Below, one piece after another: positions 42,182 through 49,411 of a DNA stretch of 64,000 nt. Source of the stretch: Nocardia vaccinii NBRC 15922 (GTDB taxonomy: Bacteria > Actinomycetota > Actinomycetes > Mycobacteriales > Mycobacteriaceae); assembly GCF_001613305.1 (NCBI RefSeq), contig NZ_BDCC01000060.1:1-64000 (forward strand). Reading direction: 5' to 3'. Position 1 is the stretch's first letter. Every line of letters begins with the position of its first letter. A model generated the notes under the pieces. It saw only the letters and a list, made by a program, of their open reading frames with translations, was not told the DNA's origin and did not search any database. Made by a program: the position numbers and the translations under genes.

Positions 42182-42835
42182 ATGTTTCCGCTCGCCGCCG
42201 CACGCTATCCGGACCTGCCCGAGCGCCCTCGGGTGCTCGTGCCGGTCGGCGCGACCGAACAGCACGGCCCGCATCTGCCGCTGTCCACCGATACGGTCAT
42301 CGCGACCGCGGTCGCGCAGCGGGCGGGCGAGCGGACCGGCAGTTGGGTGGCCCCGGCGATCGCGTTCGGCGCGAGCGGCGAGCATCAGGGATTTCCCGGC
42401 GTGTTCTCGGTCGGGACGAGGGTGCTGACCGAGATGATCATCGAACTCACCCGTTCGCTGACCCTGTGGGCGGGTGAGGTCGTCTTCGTCAACGGGCACG
42501 GCGGCAATGTGGCCGCGCTGCGCACCGCCGTGGAAACCCTTCGCGCGCAACGGCACGACGTGCGATGGCTGCCGTGCGCCGTCGAGGGTGACGCGCACGC
42601 CGGATATGCCGAGACCTCGATCATGCTGCATCTCGCACCCGGGGATGTCGCACTGACCGAGGCGGTCGCGGGGAATGTGGAGCCACTGCCGGAGCTCATG
42701 GATCGGCTGCGGCGCAACGGAGTTCGTGCGGTATCACCCAACGGCGTACTCGGCGATCCGGCCGGGGCGAGTGCGCGAGCGGGTGCGGAACTGGTCGATC
42801 GGATGGTGCAAAGGATTGTCGATGAGCTTCGATAG
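42182..42835 (+). CDS. mftE: Mycofactocin precursor peptidase MftE
   Basis: A 217-residue creatininase-family metallopeptidase. The metal-binding residues are in PVGATEQHGPHLPLSTDT (about 20-37) and NGHGGN (about 103-108), with the later glutamate in AGYAETSIML. MftE cleaves the modified Val-Tyr dipeptide (AHDP) from the MftA leader. It starts 2 bp after mftD. It overlaps the following SDR gene by 14 bp. Confidence 0.92.
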   Translation: MFPLAAARYPDLPERPRVLVPVGATEQHGPHLPLSTDTVIATAVAQRAGERTGSWVAPAIAFGASGEHQGFPGVFSVGTRVLTEMIIELTRSLTLWAGEVVFVNGHGGNVAALRTAVETLRAQRHDVRWLPCAVEGDAHAGYAETSIMLHLAPGDVALTEAVAGNVEPLPELMDRLRRNGVRAVSPNGVLGDPAGASARAGAELVDRMVQRIVDELR

Positions 42836-43634
42836 CTCGCCCGTGCGGGTCGCATTCGTCACCGGAGCCGCACGCGGCGTCGGCGCGGCGACGGTGCGGG
42901 AACTGCTGCGCCGGGGTTGTCACGTGGCCGCGATCGATGCCTGCGGTACCGGGCCCGTTCCCTCCGGGGTGCGGTATTCGCTTGCCTCCCAGGCCGAATT
43001 GGCCGCGGTGGCGGCGACCGATCCGGAGCGAGTCCTGCCGGTGGTCTGCGATGTGCGTGAGCCCGAACAGCTTCGGGACGCCGTCGCGCAGACGCTGTCC
43101 AGGTTCGGACGGCTCGACGCGGCCGTCGCCGCGGCCGGGATCATCGCCGGTGGACAGCCGCAGTGGCAGACGCCCGAATCCGAGGTGCGGGCACTGCTCG
43201 AGGTGAACGCGCTGGGTGTGTGGAATACCGCCGCCGCAACGGTTCCGGTCATGCTGGCCGGGCCGAATCCCGCCGGATGCCGGTTCGTGGCGGTGGCCTC
43301 GGCGGCGGGTGAGCGAGGGCTGTTCCACCTGGCCGGGTATGCCGCGAGCAAGCACGCGGTCATCGGGATCGTGCGGGGCCTGTCGGCCGATCTGGTCGGC
43401 ACCGGCATGTCGGCCGTCGCGGTATCGCCCGGAGCCACCCGTACCGAGATGCTCACCGCCACCGCCGCCCTCTACGACGACATCGACGATCCGGCCGAAC
43501 TCGCTGCGCACCAAGGTCTTCGGCGCGTACTCGAACCCGAGGAGATCGCCGCGACCATCGCCTTCTGTTGTTCGGCGGAGGGTGCGGCGTTGAACGGGTC
43601 GGTGGTGCGGGCCGAGGGAGGCTTCGGCACGTGA
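42822..43634 (+). CDS. Mycofactocin-associated SDR family oxidoreductase
   Basis: A 270-residue SDR with the cofactor motif TGAARGVG (about 14-21), AAAGIIAGG, and the catalytic YAASK (about 178). Its position between mftE and mftF, with overlaps at both ends (14 bp with mftE; GTGA with mftF), marks it as the cluster-associated SDR often found in actinobacterial mft loci. Such SDRs carry tightly bound nicotinamide and are thought to pass electrons to mycofactocin. The alcohol substrate is not known. Confidence 0.88.
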   Translation: MSFDSSPVRVAFVTGAARGVGAATVRELLRRGCHVAAIDACGTGPVPSGVRYSLASQAELAAVAATDPERVLPVVCDVREPEQLRDAVAQTLSRFGRLDAAVAAAGIIAGGQPQWQTPESEVRALLEVNALGVWNTAAATVPVMLAGPNPAGCRFVAVASAAGERGLFHLAGYAASKHAVIGIVRGLSADLVGTGMSAVAVSPGATRTEMLTATAALYDDIDDPAELAAHQGLRRVLEPEEIAATIAFCCSAEGAALNGSVVRAEGGFGT

Positions 43635-45043
43635 GCGGCTCGTCCGGGCTCGCCGCAGGCACCGGCGTACGGCTCGGTGCGAGCGTCCGCCGGTTCGCCG
43701 AGGGACGGCTCCTGTTCGGCGGCAGCCCGACACGGCTGCTGAAGTTGCGACCGGCTGCCGCTGAAATTCTCGGCGCGGCAGGGGAATTCACTGTTTCCGA
43801 TACCGTTGCGGCGCGCCTCGCCGACTCGCTACTCGGCCTCGGCCTCGCGGAGATCACCCACACCACCGGGACGACGCCGCTCGAAGAGCTCACCGTCGTG
43901 GTGCCGGTACACGATTCGCCCCGTGCCCTGCGACGTCTTCTGGCGGGCCTGACCGGGGTGCGGGTCGTGGTCGTCGACGACGCCTCACCGGATCCACTCG
44001 CACACGCCGAGGTCGCGAAGGAGTTCGATGCCACACTCGTGCGACTGGATGTCAACGCCGGTCCGGCAGTCGCACGTAATGCCGGATTACGGACTGTCAC
44101 GACATCTTTCGTTGCTTTCTGCGATGCGGACACGGTAGTGACCGCCGACGAACTACGACGCCTGCTGCCCCAGTTCGCCGACGCGCGCGTCGCCGCGGTC
44201 GCCCCGCGCATCCTCGGCCTGGAAGATCCCGCCGCAAACTGGATCACCCGCTACGAGAGCGCCCGCTCCTCCCTCGATCTGGGCCCCGTCTCCGCTGTCG
44301 TACAACCACTTTCCCGCGTCGGCTGGGTTCCGGCAGCCTGCCTGCTCGCCCGCGTGGAAGCGCTCGGCGACGGCTTCGACGAATCCATGCGCCTGGGCGA
44401 GGACGTGGATCTGATCTGGCGTCTGAGCCGCGACGGCTCACTCGTGCGCTATGCCGCCGACGTGACCGTCCGGCACGAACACCGCCGCACCCCCGGCCCC
44501 TGGCTCACTCGAAAGTTCCTCTACGGAACCAGCGCCGCCCCGCTCGCCGACCGCCACGGCGAACGAGTCGCACCGGCCGCGCTACCGCCCGCCCTCGCCC
44601 TCGCCGCGGCCGGACTCCTGCTGCAGAACCGCTGGGCCACAACGATCTCGGCCATCGCATTCCTCACCCATGCCGGACACATCCACCGCCGCCTACGCCG
44701 CGTCGAGGCCCCACCACGTCTGCACGCCGAACTCACCGCCCGCGCCGCCGCCGACACCCTCGGCCAGGTGTCCTCACTCCTGTTACGACACTGGTTCCCG
44801 ATAACCGTTCTGGCACTGCCGTTCTCCCGCCGAGTCCGTCGCGCCGTCGCCGCCGCGATCGTCGTCGACACCGTCACCGAGCAGCGCTCGCATCCGCCGG
44901 CCGGGAATCCGGCGACTCACCTGCTGGCCCGCCGGCTCGACGATGCCGCTTACGGGTTGGGCGTCTGGCGCGGCGCCCTGCGGCAACGTTCCCCGAAATG
45001 CCTTCTCCCCCATATCACTCGGACCCGACGCGGGACCGCATAA
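43631..45043 (+). CDS. mftF: Mycofactocin glycosyltransferase MftF
   Basis: A 470-residue GT2-type glycosyltransferase that puts the oligoglucose chain on pre-mycofactocin. The N-terminal 85 residues form the family-specific domain (VRRFAEGRLLFGGSPTRLLKL). The GT-A domain starts at LTVVVPVHDSPRALRRLLAGL and holds VVVDDASPD and CDADTVV (about 160). LGEDVDLIWRLSRDG follows near 255. The C-terminal 170 residues include hydrophobic helices, suggesting membrane contact. GTG 43631 overlaps the SDR stop (GTGA). It is the last gene of the mft operon. Confidence 0.92.
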   Translation: MSGSSGLAAGTGVRLGASVRRFAEGRLLFGGSPTRLLKLRPAAAEILGAAGEFTVSDTVAARLADSLLGLGLAEITHTTGTTPLEELTVVVPVHDSPRALRRLLAGLTGVRVVVVDDASPDPLAHAEVAKEFDATLVRLDVNAGPAVARNAGLRTVTTSFVAFCDADTVVTADELRRLLPQFADARVAAVAPRILGLEDPAANWITRYESARSSLDLGPVSAVVQPLSRVGWVPAACLLARVEALGDGFDESMRLGEDVDLIWRLSRDGSLVRYAADVTVRHEHRRTPGPWLTRKFLYGTSAAPLADRHGERVAPAALPPALALAAAGLLLQNRWATTISAIAFLTHAGHIHRRLRRVEAPPRLHAELTARAAADTLGQVSSLLLRHWFPITVLALPFSRRVRRAVAAAIVVDTVTEQRSHPPAGNPATHLLARRLDDAAYGLGVWRGALRQRSPKCLLPHITRTRRGTA

Positions 45044-45062
45044 GTGTCCGCGTCCGCCGCCG

Positions 45063-45103
45063 GGAACGTCCGGGCCCCCGGGAGGAAAGGACCCGGACGT
45101 TCC
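45063..45103. terminator. Hairpin terminator after the mft operon
   Basis: Arms GGAACGTCCGGG and CCCGGACGTTCC (12 bp, perfect) enclose a 17-base loop in the 107-bp gap between the convergent mftF and the gene at 45151. It can serve both strands. No T-tract is present. Confidence 0.7.
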
Positions 45104-45150
45104 GCCGCACCAACCGACTACGCCGCGCTAAGCGGTCGCGAGGTCCACAA

Positions 45151-45657
45151 TCAGGACGCGGCCTTCAAGACGGCACTGAGCGACTTGGCGTCGCCCTGGA
45201 TCTTCTTCAGCGTGTCATCGGCCTTGTCGCCGTCCAGGCTCTCCTTCTTCTTGGCATCCGAGAGCTCGGTCTCGAACTTCTTGTACGCGTCCTTGGCCTT
45301 CGAGGGCACCGCGGACTCGTTGTCCTCGAGGGTCTCGATGTCCTTGTCGAGCTTCTTCTCGAGCTCCTCCGGGTCCTTGGCCTGCTGAATCGAGTCCAGC
45401 ACCTTCTGGATCTTCTCGACGGACGCCTTCTTGTCGTCGTTGTCCTTCTTGTCGTCGTCCTTCTTGTCGTCGTCCTTCTTGTCGTCCTTCTTGTCCTTGT
45501 CGGACTGCGGTCCGGGGATGTTGAAGGTGAATGAGCCGGTCGGAGGGGCCGGCGTCGTCGTGTCGGCGGTAGCGACGGCCATGCCGCCGAGCGCGGGGGC
45601 CGCGATGGCGGCGGCGGCAGCGAACGAGATCAGCATCCGTCGGGAGATTGCGGTCAT
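45151..45657 (-). CDS. Secreted Lys/Asp-rich protein of unknown function
   Basis: A 168-residue protein with a signal peptide (RRMLISFAAAAAIAAPALGG, cleavage near ATA). Next comes a proline-rich stretch, then a highly charged block of alternating KKDD units (about residues 54-78) encoded by a 15-bp tandem DNA repeat, and a helical, coiled-coil-like C terminus (ASVEKIQKVLDSIQQAKDPE, ELEKKLDKDIETLEDN). No known domain is recognised. ATG 45657 is preferred over TTG 45669, which leaves no room for the AGGAG site. It converges with mftF. A cell-surface role is a guess. Confidence 0.7.
   Translation of the reverse strand: MTAISRRMLISFAAAAAIAAPALGGMAVATADTTTPAPPTGSFTFNIPGPQSDKDKKDDKKDDDKKDDDKKDNDDKKASVEKIQKVLDSIQQAKDPEELEKKLDKDIETLEDNESAVPSKAKDAYKKFETELSDAKKKESLDGDKADDTLKKIQGDAKSLSAVLKAAS
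45428..45508. repeat. 15-bp coding tandem repeat (KKDD units)
   Basis: The unit CTTGTCGTCGTCCTT is repeated about five times with small variations, producing Lys-Lys-Asp-Asp units in the protein. Repeat number is likely to vary between strains. Confidence 0.75.
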
Positions 45658-46191
45658 CAGCGAGGTCAACTCCTAGTTTTGCGGTTTCCGTGAGGTGTTG
45701 CCGGAAATTCGTCGAGGTTCATTCGAATTACCGGCAACAGCACCGAAAGGTAGGGGAGATAGTGAGAATTTTTCAATTCGCCGGAAATTCGCGAGCAGGC
45801 AGTTTCCCGATCTTTCGCCCCGCTTTCGCTGACTGGCATTTGCGAATTAAACAAACCGACTCGAGAAGTTCACCATCTCGTCAACCGGGCCGAATACCCC
45901 TCCGACCCGGCCGAATCGTCTCACCGAGCACACTGCGCCATCAGCGGACCGACCGTCACGATGTCAATTACCTCGTCTTATCACGAACCGATCACACCCA
46001 GCCGTGAACAGCGACGGCACATCGCTCCGACCCCCTCCAGCGTTACACCTACTCCTGGATTAAGCCGGTAGTTAGCTCTGCTGACGGAAAACGCCACTGA
46101 ATACCGGTTCGAAAAACTCCCGCCACACACTTGACTGGTCAATAGTCCAACGAAAATTGGTCAATAGTCCAGTTTTCCCGAACAGGGCTCG
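45658..46191. other. Long AT-richer intergenic region
   Basis: This 534-bp stretch lies between two - strand genes. It is more AT-rich than the surroundings and holds the promoter of the secreted protein and the direct repeat at 46136-46171. A 119-codon + strand frame has no signal or ribosome binding site and is not supported. Confidence 0.55.
46136..46171. repeat. Two TGGTCAATAGTCCA direct repeats, 22 bp apart
   Basis: The 14-bp motif TGGTCAATAGTCCA occurs identically at 46136-46149 and 46158-46171, with a 22-bp period (two helical turns), just beyond the 3' end of the Rsm22-like gene. Each copy is an imperfect dyad. It resembles a tandem protein-binding site. Confidence 0.6.
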
Positions 46192-47196
46192 TCAGGAAGA
46201 AGCGGCCGCAGGACCGGGTGGCCACGCATCGCCCCACTGCACATCTCTGGCGCGGCGATATGTTTCGCCCTGCCGTTTGGAAACGAGCGTCGGGACGACG
46301 CCCTCGTCGGCAGTGCAGACCTGGAGCGTGACCAGTCCCTTGCGCTTGAGCGGATGCCGGAGGATACGGCCAGGAGCCTGGCGGTGCGGAGTGCGGGAGG
46401 CGACGACATAGGAGAATTTCTCGTCCTCGTGGCCGAGTTCGCCGCCTTTGAGCCTGCGGTGCAAGGAGGTTCGGTTGATGCGGGCGCTGAAGTGGCACCA
46501 ATCGGCGCCCTCGGCGAGGGGGCACGGCATCCGGTGGGGGCAGGGGGCCACGATCGTCAGACCCGCGGTCATCAGTTCGTCTCGGGCGGCGAGGATTCTG
46601 TGGTGGCCGTCGGGAGTGCCGGGCTCGACGACGGTCACCACCTCCGCGGCCTCGGCCGCCCGCCCGACCACCGCCGCCTGATCCGTTTCCGAAAGTTCGC
46701 TCAGCACATAGGAAACGGCGACCAGATCCGCCCGGCCCGGAGTCCCCAGGCCCGTGACCGTGCCCTGGCGCCACACCGCGGAACGGACCGCGGCCGCCGC
46801 GGCCCCACCGGCGAGACGTCGCCCGAGTTGCAGCGCCTCGTCCACCTGATCCAGCACGACGGCCTCGGTCAGCGAGGGAAACACCTCCGCCGACGCCCAC
46901 AGCGCCGCGCCGGTGCCGCCACCGATATCGAGAAAGGACCGCGGCTGGAAGCCGGGGACGAGCTCGCGGAACCGGCCGAGCACGCTGCGGACCGCGGCCC
47001 AGGTCGCGGGCATCCGGTAGGCCGCATAGGCGGTCACATCGGCGGCCGAACCGAGAATCGGGGCCGCGGCCGGACGCGGATCCCGATAGCGAGAGATCAA
47101 CCGATCGACCGAGGCGGCCAACTGCCGCTCGGGAACTCCCGCACACGCCCGTTCGAGCCCCTCGACGAGTTCGACAGGCAGATCCACCCGGAACAT
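46192..47196 (-). CDS. Rsm22-like small ribosomal subunit methyltransferase family protein
   Basis: A 334-residue SAM-dependent methyltransferase-fold protein of the Rsm22 family. The SAM motif LDIGGGTGAALWA is at about 88-100, and VVEPGTPDGHHRIL follows near 190. The late cysteines in PCPHRMPCPL, DWCHF and LQVCTADEG (about 220-300) are the set proposed to hold an iron-sulfur cluster in mitochondrial Rsm22/METTL17. Members are linked to small ribosomal subunit assembly; direct methylation is uncertain. It starts at ATG 47196. Confidence 0.8.
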   Translation of the reverse strand: MFRVDLPVELVEGLERACAGVPERQLAASVDRLISRYRDPRPAAAPILGSAADVTAYAAYRMPATWAAVRSVLGRFRELVPGFQPRSFLDIGGGTGAALWASAEVFPSLTEAVVLDQVDEALQLGRRLAGGAAAAAVRSAVWRQGTVTGLGTPGRADLVAVSYVLSELSETDQAAVVGRAAEAAEVVTVVEPGTPDGHHRILAARDELMTAGLTIVAPCPHRMPCPLAEGADWCHFSARINRTSLHRRLKGGELGHEDEKFSYVVASRTPHRQAPGRILRHPLKRKGLVTLQVCTADEGVVPTLVSKRQGETYRRARDVQWGDAWPPGPAAASS

Positions 47197-47269
47197 CCCT
47201 TCATATGTGCTGGCCGGACCGCCATTCTGTCAGGCGGCACGTCCGGGCCCGGCACACGGCCCGCCCGAT

Positions 47270-47881
47270 TCAGCGATACAGACCGCACAGCGCGCGGCAG
47301 GCGGCCTCGACGATCTCCTCGGGAGTCGCCTCGATGGCTCCGTCCAGCCAAGCGGTGATCAGTTCGGCCATTCCGCCGATGAACAGCAGGCCGGAGGTTT
47401 CGTCGGCGATCCGGCTGCGGCCCGAGTCGCCGAGCCAGGAGCGCAACTCGACCGCCGATTCGTGGGCCAGATGACGAAGCAATTCGGTACGCCTGCGCCG
47501 CAATTCGGGAATTGCGACCGATTCGACGATCGCGACCCGGCCCTTGCGCGGGTCCGCGATCAGCAGTCGCACGAACGCGCTTATCGAGGCTCGCATGCGG
47601 GCTTCCGGATCGTCCCCGGCCGCGTCGGCGGCGCCACGACTGGTCTCCTCGATTTCGATCGCGATCCGGTTCAGCACGGCTTCGAGCAGAGCGTCGAGTC
47701 CGGTGAAACTCTCGTAGAAGTAGCGCTCGCTCAGCCCGGCCTCGGCGCAGACGGCCGTCATCGTGGTCCGCGTCGCCGGATCCGCCCACACCGTCAGCCC
47801 CGCCTCGAGCAGGCGTGACCGGCGTTCGGTGGCCCGTTCGGCGGCGGTCGCTCCGCGATAGACCCCTGATTGCACCGCCAT
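47270..47881 (-). CDS. TetR family regulator
   Basis: A 203-residue TetR protein. The HTH (about 15-60) reads ERRSRLLEAGLTVWADPATR, then TTMTAVCAEAGLSERYFYES. It is divergent from a P450 gene 101 bp away, a pairing also found around M. tuberculosis cyp136. ATG 47881 is chosen. It likely represses the P450 through the dyads in the gap, and is followed downstream by the Rsm22-like gene on the same strand (73-bp gap). Confidence 0.86.
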   Translation of the reverse strand: MAVQSGVYRGATAAERATERRSRLLEAGLTVWADPATRTTMTAVCAEAGLSERYFYESFTGLDALLEAVLNRIAIEIEETSRGAADAAGDDPEARMRASISAFVRLLIADPRKGRVAIVESVAIPELRRRRTELLRHLAHESAVELRSWLGDSGRSRIADETSGLLFIGGMAELITAWLDGAIEATPEEIVEAACRALCGLYR

Positions 47882-47916
47882 GGCCCCAGCATGCCACACC
47901 GAATTCGGCACCAAGG

Positions 47917-47943
47917 TTGACAGGACGCTCTTCCTGAATCAGG
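47917..47943. promoter_or_regulatory. TetR/P450 divergent control region
   Basis: TTGACA (47917-47922) is followed by the dyad CAGGA-6-TCCTG (47921-47936) and the perfect 11-bp palindrome CCTGA-A-TCAGG (47933-47943). The overlap of a -35-like hexamer and dyads fits repression of the P450 gene by the divergent TetR. Confidence 0.5.
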
Positions 47944-47982
47944 CTTGGCGTGAGTGACATCACAGAAAGCTGAAGGTGCGCG

Positions 47983-49326
47983 ATGACAGCCGACACTCTG
48001 GAGACCAGACCGATCCCGACTCTGCGGCGGGAGGACCGCGGCTTACCGGTGCTCGGGACGCTGCTGGAGTACACCAAAGATCCACTGGCCGTGTTCCAGC
48101 GCGAATGGGATCACTACGGCCAGGTCGCACCGCTGTACTCCCTCGGGCGAACATCGGCGCTACTGCTCGGCGCGGACGCATGTGGTGCGGCGCTGACGAA
48201 CAAGGACGGCGCACTGGCCAACGGACCGGCCTGGTCGCGGCTGGTCGGACCGTTCTTCCACGGCGGGCTGATGCTCATCGATTTCGACGAGCACAAGCGG
48301 CATCGCCGGATCCTGCAGCAGGCGTTCACCCGCCCCCGGCTGCAGGCGTATACCCAGCGCCTGCACCCGGCCATCGAAAAGGGCGTGGCGCACTGGGACG
48401 AGAGCGAATCCTTCCCCTCGTACTGGAAGCTCAAGCAGCTGACCCTCGACATCGCCGCGGATCTGTTCATGGGCGGCGCCGCCGATACCAGCCCGGCCGA
48501 GATGGACCGCATCAACAAAGCGTTCATCGCCTGCGTGCAGGCCGCCACCGGGATCGTGCGCGGCAACGTGCCGTTCACCCGCTGGGGCAGGGCCTATCAG
48601 GGCCGGAAGTTGCTCGAGGATTTCCTGCGTCACTATCTGCCCGCCAGGCGGGCCGAGGAGAACGACGACATCTTCTCGGTGCTGTGCCACATCGAGGACG
48701 AGGACGGCGCCCGGTTCACCGACGACGACGTGGTGAATCACATGATCTTCCTGATGATGGCCGCACACGACACCTCCACCATCACCACCTCCACGATCCT
48801 GCAGTATCTCGGCCAGCATCCGCGGTGGCAGGAACGTTGCCGCGCCGAGGCGCTGGCACTGGGCCCGGCTCCGTCGATGATCGAACTCGAGAGTCTGGAA
48901 TCGATCGATCTGGTCATGCGCGAGGCGTTGCGATTGCGCGCACCCGTCCCGGTCGTGGTCCGTCATGCGGTGAAGGACACCGTGATCCAAGGTGTTCGGA
49001 TCCCCGCCGGCACCGATGTGGTCGTCGGAATCCAGTTCACCCAACTGATGTCGCAGTACTGGACCGATCCGCACACCTTCGATCCCGACCGCTTCGGTCC
49101 CGAACGTCGTGAGGACAAGTCGCACCGCTTCGCGTGGGAGCCCTTCGGCGGCGGTGCACACAAATGCCTCGGCATGCATTTCGGTGGGCTGGAAGTGAAG
49201 TCGATCATGCACCGCCTGCTGCGCGACTATCACTGGAGCGTCGACCCGGACTATGTCGCGCCCATCGACTACCACTCCCTGCCGTTCCCCAGCGACGGCC
49301 TGCCCATCACCTTCACCCGCAACTGA
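47983..49326 (+). CDS. Cytochrome P450 (CYP136/CYP51-like group)
   Basis: A 447-residue P450. The I-helix oxygen-binding segment is MMAAHDTSTITTS (about 262), the ExxR is EALRLR (about 313), and the heme loop PFGGGAHKCLG has its cysteine near 394. It is longer than the usual 400-residue bacterial CYPs and resembles eukaryote-like actinobacterial P450s such as CYP136 or CYP51; no CYP51 substrate signature was identified. Start ATG 47983 follows AAGGTG. No ferredoxin gene is adjacent, so electrons come from elsewhere. Divergent TetR control is likely. Confidence 0.88.
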   Translation: MTADTLETRPIPTLRREDRGLPVLGTLLEYTKDPLAVFQREWDHYGQVAPLYSLGRTSALLLGADACGAALTNKDGALANGPAWSRLVGPFFHGGLMLIDFDEHKRHRRILQQAFTRPRLQAYTQRLHPAIEKGVAHWDESESFPSYWKLKQLTLDIAADLFMGGAADTSPAEMDRINKAFIACVQAATGIVRGNVPFTRWGRAYQGRKLLEDFLRHYLPARRAEENDDIFSVLCHIEDEDGARFTDDDVVNHMIFLMMAAHDTSTITTSTILQYLGQHPRWQERCRAEALALGPAPSMIELESLESIDLVMREALRLRAPVPVVVRHAVKDTVIQGVRIPAGTDVVVGIQFTQLMSQYWTDPHTFDPDRFGPERREDKSHRFAWEPFGGGAHKCLGMHFGGLEVKSIMHRLLRDYHWSVDPDYVAPIDYHSLPFPSDGLPITFTRN

Positions 49327-49411
49327 GCTTCACCGCTCGCTCGTGATGCGGCCGAACCGAACCTCCGCCGAAGTCCGCGCACGCGGCGGAGGTCCGGTTC
49401 GGCCGTCGGCG

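Noticed and set aside
45428..45508. Short regular repeats could be a CRISPR array.
   Set aside because: The units are 15 bp, contiguous, in frame and encode KKDD; there are no spacers.
45658..45669. TTG 45669 as start of the secreted protein.
   Set aside because: The AGGAG site would abut the start codon directly, so ATG 45657 is more plausible.
45648..46007. A 119-codon + strand frame in the long gap.
   Set aside because: No ribosome binding site, no recognisable protein pattern, and it starts antisense to the secreted protein's signal peptide.
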